Below are positions 1 to 7,707 of a stretch of 64,000 nt of DNA, in pieces. Source of the stretch: GCA-2733415 sp964276095 (GTDB taxonomy: Bacteria > Bacteroidota > Bacteroidia > Flavobacteriales > Flavobacteriaceae); NCBI GenBank assembly GCA_964276095.1, contig CAXYDR010000001.1:806001-870000 (forward strand), in the 5' to 3' direction. Positions within the stretch are counted from its first letter, which is position 1. Each line of letters begins with the position of its first letter. Made by a program: the position numbers and the translations under genes. Below the pieces are notes generated by a model, which ran no database searches, was not told the origin of the DNA, and was given only the letters and a program-made list of their open reading frames with translations.

Positions 1-1161
1 CCTGTTGCTGTATCATTATTAGGAAATAATGTAGAAGAATTAAAAGCTGCCAAACAAGAACTTAAAGCAGAGTTAACAGCTAATTCGATTTTAAAAGATA
101 TTTCAGATAATGATCCTGCTGGAATTAAAGAAGTTCAAATTCAACTAAAAGATAAAGCTTATATTTTAGGTTTAAATCTTCAATCAGTTATGAGTCAAGT
201 GCGTTCTGGATTCTTTGGTTTTCAAGCACAACGTTTTCAGCGTGGGCAAGATGAAATTAGAGTTTGGGTACGCTATAATAAAGAAGATAGATCATCAATA
301 AAAAATCTTGATGATATGTGGATCAACACCTCAACTGGTAGCAAAGTTCCTTTTTCTGAAATTGCCACTTATAAAATTGAACGTGGTGATGTAGCTATTA
401 ATCATTTAGAAGGTAAAAGAGAAATCCAGGTTACTGCTGATTTAAAATCAATTGACGATAGTGCTACAGATGTTTTAGATGATATTAAAACTAGAATTAT
501 ACCAGAAATTTCATCTAAATACCCAACGGTTTCGGCATTATATGAAGGGCAAAACAGAGAGGCATCAAAAACAATTGATTCTGTAAAGCTTGTTGGTCCT
601 ATTATTCTAATTCTTATTTATATAGTAATTGCATTTACATTTAGAACATATAGCCAACCTCTTTTATTAATGATCATGATTCCTTTTAGTCTAATTGGTG
701 TGGCTTTTGGACATTATGTTCACGGATTTCCTATTAATATTTTATCTTGGTTAGGTATCATTGCTTTAATTGGTATTATGGTAAACGATGGGCTCGTTTT
801 AATAGGGAAATTTAACACCTATCTCAAGGAGGGCATGAAATATAACGAAGCACTTGTACAAGCAGGTAAATCACGTTTTAGAGCTATCTTTTTAACTTCC
901 TTAACAACTATTGCTGGTCTAGCTCCATTATTATTAGAAAGCAGCAGACAAGCACAATTTTTAAAACCAATGGCAGTTTCAATTTCTTACGGAATTGGTA
1001 TAGCAACAGTGTTAACACTCGTTATGTTGCCTTTATTACTTTCAGTTTCTAATTCTATTAAAGTATTTGTTAAATGGATGATTACAGGTGATAAGGTTAC
1101 TAATGAAGAAGTAGAAAGAGCTATTATAGAATCAAAATATGAAGATGATGATTTACATTAA
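1..1161 (+). CDS. RND efflux transporter, C-terminal part (gene cut by window edge)
   Basis: The reading frame is open from base 1, so the gene starts outside the window and only about the last 386 residues are seen. These comprise the end of the second periplasmic loop followed by the C-terminal membrane bundle typical of AcrB/HAE1-type RND pumps. At least four hydrophobic helices are visible, and the fourth transmembrane domain carries the family-like stretch GIMVNDGLVLIGKFN followed by the loop with SRFRAIFLTSLTTIAGLAPL. The protein is an inner-membrane proton-driven exporter by family. Its stop overlaps the start of the following TolC-family gene by 23 bp, so the two are one efflux operon. 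The substrate cannot be told from this part. Confidence 0.9.
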   Translation, partial: PVAVSLLGNNVEELKAAKQELKAELTANSILKDISDNDPAGIKEVQIQLKDKAYILGLNLQSVMSQVRSGFFGFQAQRFQRGQDEIRVWVRYNKEDRSSIKNLDDMWINTSTGSKVPFSEIATYKIERGDVAINHLEGKREIQVTADLKSIDDSATDVLDDIKTRIIPEISSKYPTVSALYEGQNREASKTIDSVKLVGPIILILIYIVIAFTFRTYSQPLLLMIMIPFSLIGVAFGHYVHGFPINILSWLGIIALIGIMVNDGLVLIGKFNTYLKEGMKYNEALVQAGKSRFRAIFLTSLTTIAGLAPLLLESSRQAQFLKPMAVSISYGIGIATVLTLVMLPLLLSVSNSIKVFVKWMITGDKVTNEEVERAIIESKYEDDDLH

Positions 1162-2467
1162 AAATATATTAATCCTTTTACTTGTAATGCTATCATTACT
1201 AGTAAATGCACAAGAAATTTTAACCAAAAAAGAGGCGTTGCAAATTGCTTTAGAAAATAATTATGGTGTTAAAGTGGCTACTAATAATTTAGAAGTTGCT
1301 AAAAATAATTCTAGTATTTATAATTCTAAATATTTACCAACAATAACAACAAACGCTGGTGCAAATTATAGCAATAATAATTTGGAAATTGAGAGTCAAA
1401 GTGGTGACATTTCAAAAGTAAATAGTGCCGAAACAAGATCCTATAATGCCTCAGTAAATGTAAACTACACTATTTTTGATGGTTTAGGTAGAAAGTATAA
1501 TTACAAACAATTAAAAGAAACCTATAATTTATCGGAATTGCAAGCTAGGGAAACTATTGAAAATATGTATTTACAACTCTTTAATAGTTATTTTCAAATA
1601 GCCCGACTATTTGAAAGCACAAAAAACTTACAAGAAACTTTAGATATATCAAAGCAACGTTTAAAGAGAGCTGAATATCAATATGAATATGGGCAAACAA
1701 CCAAGTTAGAGCTGTTAAATGCTCAAGTAGATGTGAATAATGACAGTATTAATTTGATTAATTCCAACCAACAATTTTCAAATTCAAAACGTAATCTTAA
1801 CATTGTGATGGGGATTCAAAAAAACAGTAGTTATAATGTTGAAACAGAAGTTGATTTTATTACATTATTCTCTTTTGATGAACTTCTTGCTAAAGCTAAA
1901 GAAAACAATGTTCTTCTTAAACAAAACCAGACTAATATAGCAATTAGTGAGTTTAATATAAAAGCGAACAAAGCTGGTTTTTTACCTAAAGTAGGTTTAA
2001 CGAGTTCATATGGTTGGAATAAAAGTGTTAATCCAACCACCTCTTTTACAGCTGGTACAAATTCTACAGGATTAAATGCTGGTGTTAATTTAAGTTGGAA
2101 CATATTTGATGGTGGAAATACTAAAGTACGTGTTGCTAATGCCAAAATTGCATTAGACAATCAAAAAATATTAAAACAACAACAGGTTGATCTTATTGAA
2201 AATACTATTAAAAATACTTTTGAATTGTATAAAAATAAATTGTTTATACTAGAGGCTCAAAAACAAAATGAAATAACAAGTCAGAATAATTTTGATAGAA
2301 CTCAGGAGCGTTACAAATTAGGACAAGTTACATCTATAGAGTTTCGTCAAGCACAAATAAATTTACTAAATACCCAAAATGCCGTTAATAATGCTCAATA
2401 TGATGCAAAACTTATAGAATTAGATTTGCTTCAGTCAACAGGTGATATCTTAAATTTGGAATTTTAA
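1139..2467 (+). CDS. TolC-family outer membrane efflux channel
   Basis: A 442-residue protein with a signal peptide (about residues 1-24, ending LLVNAQ) followed by two related halves rich in long amphipathic helices and short beta-rich stretches (for example the GLNAGVNLSWNIFDGG region). This is the duplicated architecture of outer-membrane factors that partner RND pumps. Recurrent YNASVNVNYTIFDGLG-like and LSWNIFDGGNTK-like strand pairs mark the two beta-barrel contributions. It overlaps the RND gene by 23 bp, which supports translational coupling. ATG at 1139 is chosen, though two further Met codons follow at once and any could serve. Length is usual for the family. Confidence 0.9.
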   Translation: MKMMIYIKNILILLLVMLSLLVNAQEILTKKEALQIALENNYGVKVATNNLEVAKNNSSIYNSKYLPTITTNAGANYSNNNLEIESQSGDISKVNSAETRSYNASVNVNYTIFDGLGRKYNYKQLKETYNLSELQARETIENMYLQLFNSYFQIARLFESTKNLQETLDISKQRLKRAEYQYEYGQTTKLELLNAQVDVNNDSINLINSNQQFSNSKRNLNIVMGIQKNSSYNVETEVDFITLFSFDELLAKAKENNVLLKQNQTNIAISEFNIKANKAGFLPKVGLTSSYGWNKSVNPTTSFTAGTNSTGLNAGVNLSWNIFDGGNTKVRVANAKIALDNQKILKQQQVDLIENTIKNTFELYKNKLFILEAQKQNEITSQNNFDRTQERYKLGQVTSIEFRQAQINLLNTQNAVNNAQYDAKLIELDLLQSTGDILNLEF

Positions 2468-2861
2468 ATGGAGTATATAACCTTTAATAATTTTTAACAT
2501 ACTCTACCCTATCTATACTGATTAGTATAGAGAACTTCTTTACAATATTTTAACATCTATTAAATACTATTTAGGTATCTAATAACAATTGGTGCGCAAA
2601 ATTATCATATTTCAAAGTGATTAATTTTTCGCACCTAATACATAGTTAAAACTTATGCTATAGTATGTTTAAAGATAGTTTACCTGAACCCACTTATACC
2701 AATTGTTATTTGAAATTGCTCCAAAATAAAGCAATGGTTTTTTCTCTATTTACAAAAACCAGAATTTATAGAATTCATTTTCATCGCACCAAAAAAATGA
2801 ATCAAAACATCTATATTTTTTTTAAATTCCGTAACTTAACATATTATAACTAACTTAATTA
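2468..2861. other. 394-bp intergenic stretch with hairpins, no convincing gene
   Basis: Between the efflux operon and the histidine kinase. It contains a small perfect hairpin (CTATACT, 4-base loop GATT, AGTATAG, 2513-2530) that may end the efflux transcript, and a larger imperfect hairpin at 2591-2635. A 62-codon open frame at 2665-2853 has no recognisable protein character and is not called. No FNR-type box is seen here. Confidence 0.5.
2591..2635. repeat. Imperfect inverted repeat (stem-loop) in intergenic DNA
   Basis: The left arm GGTGCGCAAAATTATCA (2591-2607) pairs with the right arm TGATTAATTTTTCGCACC (2618-2635) with one mismatch and one bulge, leaving a 10-base loop. The GC-rich base and lack of a following T-run make it unlike the clean terminators elsewhere in the window. 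It may be a structured RNA, a remnant of a small repeat, or an operator. Confidence 0.5.
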
Positions 2862-3809
2862 ATGAAACAAAGCAAAATTGTAGGTACTTATGTACTTAAA
2901 GGTATTCTTGTGGGATTGCTATTTCCTATACTAGCAATTGTTATTTGTATATATTTTCTTTATCCAGAAAATCAAAATATTTCTTTTTGGATTATTCATA
3001 ATGATTTTCCTTTAATGTGGATTATTGATAGTGCTCCGTTAGTTTTAGGAGTTATGTCTTATATAGTAGGAACAAAAATTAATAATTTAAACAACCAACA
3101 CTTAAACCATATTGAAAGCATTAATAAAGAACTTATTAGTAAAAATTTAGAATTGAATACTTTAGTAAATAACAAGGAAATGTTATTAAAGGAAATTCAT
3201 CATCGCGTAAAAAATAATTTACAGGTAATTACTAGTTTATTGCGCTTACAAGGAAGGTATATTGATGATGTACAGTCTAAAATACTTTTTACGAACTGCC
3301 AAAACAGAATTAAATCTATGGCATTAATTCATGAAATGTTATATAAATCCGACGATCTTTCAAAAATAAGTTTTGGAGAATATATTAAAACACTTGCCTT
3401 GGAGCTCATTGTATCAATGAAAGGTGAAGACAATAATGTAGATTTTAAAATAAATACACCAAAAAAAAATCTTAATATAGATACGGCAATCCCCTTAGGT
3501 CTTTTATTAAATGAAATTATTACACATTCTTTAAAATATGGTATTTTAAATGATTCTAGCGGTATAATATCTCTAGAAATAACAGAAAATAAAAGTCATG
3601 AATTTAAGATGTTAATTGGCGATAATGGAGTTGGTTTTTCAGATGAATTAAGCTTTAAAACTAATAATTCACTTGGACTAAAACTTATTGATAGATTAAT
3701 ATTACAACTAAAAGGGAATATTATAAAAGCCGAAGATATAAAAGGTACCAATTACATTATTACTTTTCAAGAAATTGGAAAAGTTATACATAAAGAACAT
3801 CAATACTAA
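2862..3809 (+). CDS. Membrane sensor histidine kinase, HisKA_2 type
   Basis: A 315-residue kinase with two N-terminal membrane helices (about 12-34 and 51-70), a short coiled-coil linker (about 75-110) and a HisKA_2 phosphoacceptor region EIHHRVKNNLQVITSLLRLQ at 111-130, with His113/His114 as the candidate phosphorylation site. A HATPase_c domain follows: the N-box region reads NEIITHSLKYG, the G1 box DNGVGF and the G2 box NSLGLKLI. The Asn that normally coordinates Mg in the N-box (TNA in relatives) is His here, which is unusual. There is no periplasmic sensor domain of any size, so signal sensing may be in the membrane or by a partner. No response regulator is adjacent; it is an orphan. Confidence 0.85.
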   Translation: MKQSKIVGTYVLKGILVGLLFPILAIVICIYFLYPENQNISFWIIHNDFPLMWIIDSAPLVLGVMSYIVGTKINNLNNQHLNHIESINKELISKNLELNTLVNNKEMLLKEIHHRVKNNLQVITSLLRLQGRYIDDVQSKILFTNCQNRIKSMALIHEMLYKSDDLSKISFGEYIKTLALELIVSMKGEDNNVDFKINTPKKNLNIDTAIPLGLLLNEIITHSLKYGILNDSSGIISLEITENKSHEFKMLIGDNGVGFSDELSFKTNNSLGLKLIDRLILQLKGNIIKAEDIKGTNYIITFQEIGKVIHKEHQY

Positions 3810-3860
3810 TAACAAAATCTTTCATTTGTTGATTCTGTATTATGTTCAATATTATTTCAA

Positions 3861-3900
3861 AAAAGCTAATATCCCATAAAAATGAGGGTTATTAGCTCTA
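3861..3900. terminator. Bidirectional terminator between kinase and SDR genes
   Basis: The arms AGCTAATATCCC (3864-3875) and GGGTTATTAGCT (3886-3897) pair with a single mismatch, flanked by an A-run on one side and a T/A run on the other. It lies between two convergent genes and can serve both. Confidence 0.75.
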
Positions 3901-3926
3901 AAAAAATCTTCTATTATTATATTTAG

Positions 3927-4631
3927 TTAAAATGGATTTGTTGCCCAAACCGTAACTTCAGGAATAAAGCCTTTGTCTCTCATTTCAACTACAGAAACAA
4001 TAGTCTGTGCAATATCATCTGAACCTAGTTTATTAGTTTGTTCTTCACGTTCAGCTCTTGTCATTTCTGCAAAAGCAGTTGTTACTTCACTTGGATTAAC
4101 TAAAGATACTCGAATATTATCTTTACGTAATTCTGCTTGCCATGATTGAGTCATTCCTCTAACTGCAAACTTTGATGCCGCATATACTGAACCTCTAGCA
4201 AAGCCTTTTTGACTAGCAGTTGAGCCTATGTTAATAATGTTCCCGTAGCTATTCAATTTAAATAATGGAACTATTTCTTGAGTTAATAAGGCCAAACCGA
4301 AAACATTAGTGGTATACACTTGCATTAAATCTTCTTCAGTAATATCTCCCAACAAAGGAAATACACCAATACCAGCATTATTAACTAATGTATCTAGTTT
4401 TCCATCTAATAGTGTAATTGCTTCTTTTGCTTTTGATGGGATTGATTTTAAATCACTGACATCAAACAGTAATGGTATTACCCCTATTTCTTTTGCTACT
4501 AACTCAAGTTTTTGAGCATCTCTTCCTGTTATTACTACTTTAGCCCCTTTTTCTACAAATGCTTTTGCTGTAGCTTTACCTATTCCTGAACTTCCTCCAG
4601 TAATAAGTACTCTTGAATTTTTTATATTCAT
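3927..4631 (-). CDS. Short-chain dehydrogenase/reductase
   Basis: A 234-residue classical SDR. The NAD(P)-binding TGGSSGIG motif is at 11-18, the NNAG motif at 84-87, and the catalytic Ser137, Tyr150 and Lys154 are in place (YAASK). The end FIPEVTVWATNPF resembles Bacteroidetes proteins loosely labelled 3-ketoacyl-ACP reductase, but the substrate is not known. The fold and catalysis are certain; the reaction is not. It is transcribed alone on the minus strand and separated from the next minus-strand gene by about 200 bp in which no FNR box is seen. The region just upstream of its start codon carries a 13-bp tandem duplication (separate entry). Confidence 0.9.
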   Translation of the reverse strand: MNIKNSRVLITGGSSGIGKATAKAFVEKGAKVVITGRDAQKLELVAKEIGVIPLLFDVSDLKSIPSKAKEAITLLDGKLDTLVNNAGIGVFPLLGDITEEDLMQVYTTNVFGLALLTQEIVPLFKLNSYGNIINIGSTASQKGFARGSVYAASKFAVRGMTQSWQAELRKDNIRVSLVNPSEVTTAFAEMTRAEREEQTNKLGSDDIAQTIVSVVEMRDKGFIPEVTVWATNPF

Positions 4632-4656
4632 TTTAGATATTTATTTTAGATATTTA
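4631..4656. repeat. Perfect 13-bp tandem duplication at the SDR translation start
   Basis: TTTTAGATATTTA occurs twice, head to tail, at 4631-4643 and 4644-4656. On the coding (minus) strand this duplicates the A-rich leader immediately upstream of the SDR start codon, so it could alter ribosome loading. Confidence 0.8.
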
Positions 4657-4830
4657 TTTTATTAAAATGAATTTAACAATAATTGATTTCTTCCGCAAAT
4701 AAATTAGATCATCATATTTTTCATGTCAAAACCATTTTTGATTATCTTTAAAAATACAATAATATATTATTAGCCTTTTTATACACCCTATTACCTTCAC
4801 TTAGAGAATAAATTATTAACAGAGTAGTTT

Positions 4831-5505
4831 TTAAAAAATCGTATATAAAGTAGTTACAATAACACCTTTATTATCATTTAAAGTAAACGATATTAATTGT
4901 TTTTCTTCTTTTACTTGAAAATTAAATGGAGGAGCAATTACGTTTAAACCACTTTGTTTTTTTAAACGAATTCCTTGTCCAGATATAATATCTTTATTTG
5001 GAACAAAATCACCTTTTGGTAAATGCTCTGTAATAATAACATATTTAAAATCCGCTATTTTTCTTAGTACATGCTGTACTTCAGTATTCGATAAATGCTG
5101 TAAAACTTGTCTTAATATAACACAATCACCAGAAGGCAATTGGTCTACTGCGATATCCAAACAATGAAACTCTAAGTTATCTTCCTTAAATTTTTCTCTA
5201 TTATGATTAATAAGGTTTTCTACAATATCAACCGCAACATATTTTTTCGCATGTTTTACTAATTCTTTTCCTACATTAAAATCTCCACAACCTAAATCAC
5301 ATACTGTAAGATCACCATTAAAAGACTTTAAAAATGATATTAAAACAGCTATATATGGATTCACTATCTCAGGATAATGTGATCCTTCACCTGAATAAAA
5401 ATTAAATTCCTTTCCACCCCATAGCTTCATTTCATAAACCTGCTCCATAGCATCTTTAGTTGGCCAAGGCTTCTTATTTTTTTTTGCTTCACTTTCTCCA
5501 TTCAT
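4831..5505 (-). CDS. Class I SAM-dependent methyltransferase
   Basis: A 224-residue protein with the SAM-binding motif I VCDLGCGDFNVG about one third in, followed by an acidic strand end (VAVDIV) and the motif near DCVILRQVLQHL. Earlier in-frame starts would overlap the gene upstream and add an implausible hydrophobic leader, so the Met at 5505 is chosen. It is the last gene of a minus-strand operon that begins with a PLP-dependent decarboxylase at 7541. Small-molecule methylation is plausible from that neighbourhood but the acceptor is unknown. Confidence 0.8.
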   Translation of the reverse strand: MNGESEAKKNKKPWPTKDAMEQVYEMKLWGGKEFNFYSGEGSHYPEIVNPYIAVLISFLKSFNGDLTVCDLGCGDFNVGKELVKHAKKYVAVDIVENLINHNREKFKEDNLEFHCLDIAVDQLPSGDCVILRQVLQHLSNTEVQHVLRKIADFKYVIITEHLPKGDFVPNKDIISGQGIRLKKQSGLNVIAPPFNFQVKEEKQLISFTLNDNKGVIVTTLYTIF

Positions 5506-5527
5506 AATAAGTATGCTATATTGGAAT

Positions 5528-5734
5528 TTATTTTTTCGTCCATTTCCTACCGTATTTAAATAAAGTGTAAATAATAAAAACTGTAAAAAATAGCCCAAGT
5601 AATTGACCTAAGATATAAGAAAACTCTTTAGTTAAAAAACTAGAAAACACTATAGGAATACTTATGAAAATGACACCTAAGGTCAATAAAACCCCTATTA
5701 AATAAAAAAAATATCCTCCTATTTTTTTCAACAT
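5528..5734 (-). CDS. Small two-helix membrane protein
   Basis: A 68-residue protein, almost entirely two hydrophobic helices (about 8-31 and 40-60) with a positively charged tail GRKWTKK, predicting both ends inside the cell. No family recognised. It sits 18 bp after the 119-residue gene and 22 bp before the methyltransferase, so it is probably cotranscribed with them. Confidence 0.6.
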   Translation of the reverse strand: MLKKIGGYFFYLIGVLLTLGVIFISIPIVFSSFLTKEFSYILGQLLGLFFTVFIIYTLFKYGRKWTKK

Positions 5735-5752
5735 AACAAATATAGCTAAGCT

Positions 5753-6112
5753 TTAATCAAATTTATCTAGTTCATCTTTTATTCTAAAACAACGCTCTTC
5801 ACCTAAAAATAATGGGTTGCCATGTTTTTCTGACCAAAATCCATCTAATATATCTTTAGAAATACAACGATAGACTACGACGCCTTTATACACCGCATTA
5901 TCTTCTCCTTGGTACTGAAAATTAATTACTAAAACATTATCTTTAAAAAAACCTGTCCCGGTTTGTCCTTGCTCGTCATTAATTATCCAGTTAGCTTTTA
6001 TTCTATTGTTTGTATCAAGTATTAGCGTCAGCATACCAGTATAATTGAACTCTGTATCTTCTTGGTTTTTGCCGCTTATATTATATGTTCCAACAAGGTC
6101 TTGTATAGTCAT
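5753..6112 (-). CDS. Conserved hypothetical protein, probable small beta-barrel
   Basis: A 119-residue soluble protein without signal peptide. It opens with LVGTYNISGKN and is built of alternating beta strands (GMLTLILD, IKANWIIND, TGTGFFKDNVLVINF, GVVVYRCI, DGFWSE), a pattern like lipocalin- or avidin-like small barrels. I do not recognise the function. The start codon lies one base from the stop of the decarboxylase gene upstream, so translation is likely coupled to it. Confidence 0.7.
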   Translation of the reverse strand: MTIQDLVGTYNISGKNQEDTEFNYTGMLTLILDTNNRIKANWIINDEQGQTGTGFFKDNVLVINFQYQGEDNAVYKGVVVYRCISKDILDGFWSEKHGNPLFLGEERCFRIKDELDKFD

Positions 6113-6113
6113 A

Positions 6114-7541
6114 TTAATTATATTCTTTAACGACTTTTTCTCCCATTGCTAAAGTTTCGTTTATGTCTTTTAAAGTTGTTCTTGGATTGATTAAACACAT
6201 ACGTAACACCACTTGATTTTGTAACACTGTAGTTACTAATAATGCTTCTCTTGATTCTACTATTTTCTTTGATATAAACTGATTTAAAGCATCTAATTCT
6301 TTTTCAGTATATGTATTTCCAATCGGGTTATATCTAAAGTTAATCACTGCCAAGGTTGCTGGTGAAATAACTTCCCAGTTTGAACTTTTACGTAGGATAT
6401 CTTCCACTTGATCTGTTAAATCAATATTATAGCTCACTGCTTTTTTAAAGGCTTTTAATCCAAAGGTTTTAACCGACATATAAAACTTTAATGCTCTAAA
6501 ACGTCTGGTTAATTGTATACCGTGATCATAAAAATTAATTTCAGAAGCATTTCCCTCTATATCTCTTAAGTATTCTGGTTTTTCACTAAAGGTATCACTC
6601 AACCAATTGTGATTTCTTACTAACAAACATCCCATTTCATAAGGTTGATACATCCATTTATGAGGATCAATTGTTAATGAATCGGCTTTTTCAATTCCTT
6701 TTAATAACTTACTTCCTTTTTTTGATAAAATTGCAGCTGCTCCATATGCTCCATCTATATGAAACCAAAGTTTTTCAGCTTTACAGATAGTTGCTATTTC
6801 GTTTAAAGGATCTACCGTTCCAGTATTAGTTGTACCTGCAGAACCTATTATACAAAAAGGTTGTAAGCCTTCTAATCTATCTTTAGCAATAGCATTTTTT
6901 AGCTTGTTAATAGCCATTTTAAACTCTATATCTGTAGGTATTATACGTACTTGTTCTTTTCTAAACCCTAACACTCTTATTGCTTTAACATTGGATGAGT
7001 GTGCTTGATCCGACATATAAATAATGGCTTTTGAAAAATCATCACCACAACGCTGTCTTCTAGCAGTTACTAATGCTGTTAGATTAGCCATAGAACCTCC
7101 ACTAGTAAATAATCCTCCACCTTTTTTAGCAGGAAACTTAAACAACTTCAATAGCCAGTTCATAGTAACAATTTCCAATTCGGCAGCTGCTGGTGACGCA
7201 GCCCATCCACCTGAAAATATATTAAAACCTGTAGCTAAAGTATCTGCCATAACACTTACATAATTACTAGGCCCTGGAACAAATGAATAGGACTTTGGAT
7301 GGGATACAATATTACTATTTGGTAGTACTTTATCTATAACAAAATCCAAAACCTCTTTTGCATCACTAGGGTGTTCAGGAGCGCTTTCCAAAAACAAATC
7401 GTCCATTTCCTTTCTGGAAGCAATAGCAACAGGTTTTTTCTCACTCTGTGTAGCGAAATGCTCTACAATAGTATCAATTATCTGATATCCTATTTTTTTC
7501 ATTTCATCCTTACTTAGCTCTAATTTATGCGCATTTTTCAT
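6114..7541 (-). CDS. PLP-dependent group II amino acid decarboxylase
   Basis: A 475-residue enzyme of the aromatic-amino-acid/glutamate decarboxylase superfamily. The cofactor lysine is Lys295 in DPHKW (292-296), the substrate-stacking His lies in SDQAHSS (177-183), the PLP phosphate and ring contacts appear in FTSGGSMANL (145-154) and HIDGAYGAA (261-269). By family it releases CO2 from an amino acid to give an amine; the sequence looks closest to AADC-type enzymes, but the substrate is open. It heads an operon with a small barrel protein, a two-helix membrane protein and a methyltransferase. An FNR-type box with a perfect -7 element stands upstream, so anaerobic induction is likely. Confidence 0.9.
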   Translation of the reverse strand: MKNAHKLELSKDEMKKIGYQIIDTIVEHFATQSEKKPVAIASRKEMDDLFLESAPEHPSDAKEVLDFVIDKVLPNSNIVSHPKSYSFVPGPSNYVSVMADTLATGFNIFSGGWAASPAAAELEIVTMNWLLKLFKFPAKKGGGLFTSGGSMANLTALVTARRQRCGDDFSKAIIYMSDQAHSSNVKAIRVLGFRKEQVRIIPTDIEFKMAINKLKNAIAKDRLEGLQPFCIIGSAGTTNTGTVDPLNEIATICKAEKLWFHIDGAYGAAAILSKKGSKLLKGIEKADSLTIDPHKWMYQPYEMGCLLVRNHNWLSDTFSEKPEYLRDIEGNASEINFYDHGIQLTRRFRALKFYMSVKTFGLKAFKKAVSYNIDLTDQVEDILRKSSNWEVISPATLAVINFRYNPIGNTYTEKELDALNQFISKKIVESREALLVTTVLQNQVVLRMCLINPRTTLKDINETLAMGEKVVKEYN

Positions 7542-7566
7542 AAAAAGTACTTTTATTGGTACTAGA

Positions 7567-7608
7567 CAAAAATACGGCTATTAAAATGATAACAACTGAT
7601 AATTGTCA
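7567..7608 (-). promoter_or_regulatory. FNR-type promoter of the decarboxylase operon
   Basis: Box TGATAATTGTCA at 7597-7608 (one mismatch to TGAT-N4-ATCA). On the minus strand a perfect -7 element TATTTTTG lies at 7567-7574, centre-to-centre distance 32 bp. Predicted start of transcription about 7562, leader about 20 bases. Confidence 0.65.
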
Positions 7609-7644
7609 GTAGCACAGCAATTTTATACAAAAACTCTGGTAAGC

Positions 7645-7687
7645 TGATGAATATCATATTTTTTACTATAAATAATGCATAATTTTA
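7645..7687 (+). promoter_or_regulatory. FNR-type promoter of hemN
   Basis: Box TGATGAATATCA at 7645-7656, an exact TGAT-N4-ATCA. A -7 element TAATTTTA (7 of 8 to TAnnTTTG) lies at 7680-7687, centre-to-centre 33 bp, giving a predicted transcription start near 7692 and a 16-base leader. The box is then centred near -41.5, the usual activating position for FNR proteins. Confidence 0.75.
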
Positions 7688-7707
7688 CTTGTTTAAATTA
7701 CTGAAGA

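Noticed and set aside
1831..2160. 109-codon frame antisense to the TolC-family gene
   Set aside because: The opposite strand has an intact outer-membrane factor gene and nothing supports a second product.
2665..2853. 62-codon open frame in the gap before the histidine kinase
   Set aside because: Composition is that of random AT-rich DNA, no recognisable protein features, and a hairpin lies close by.
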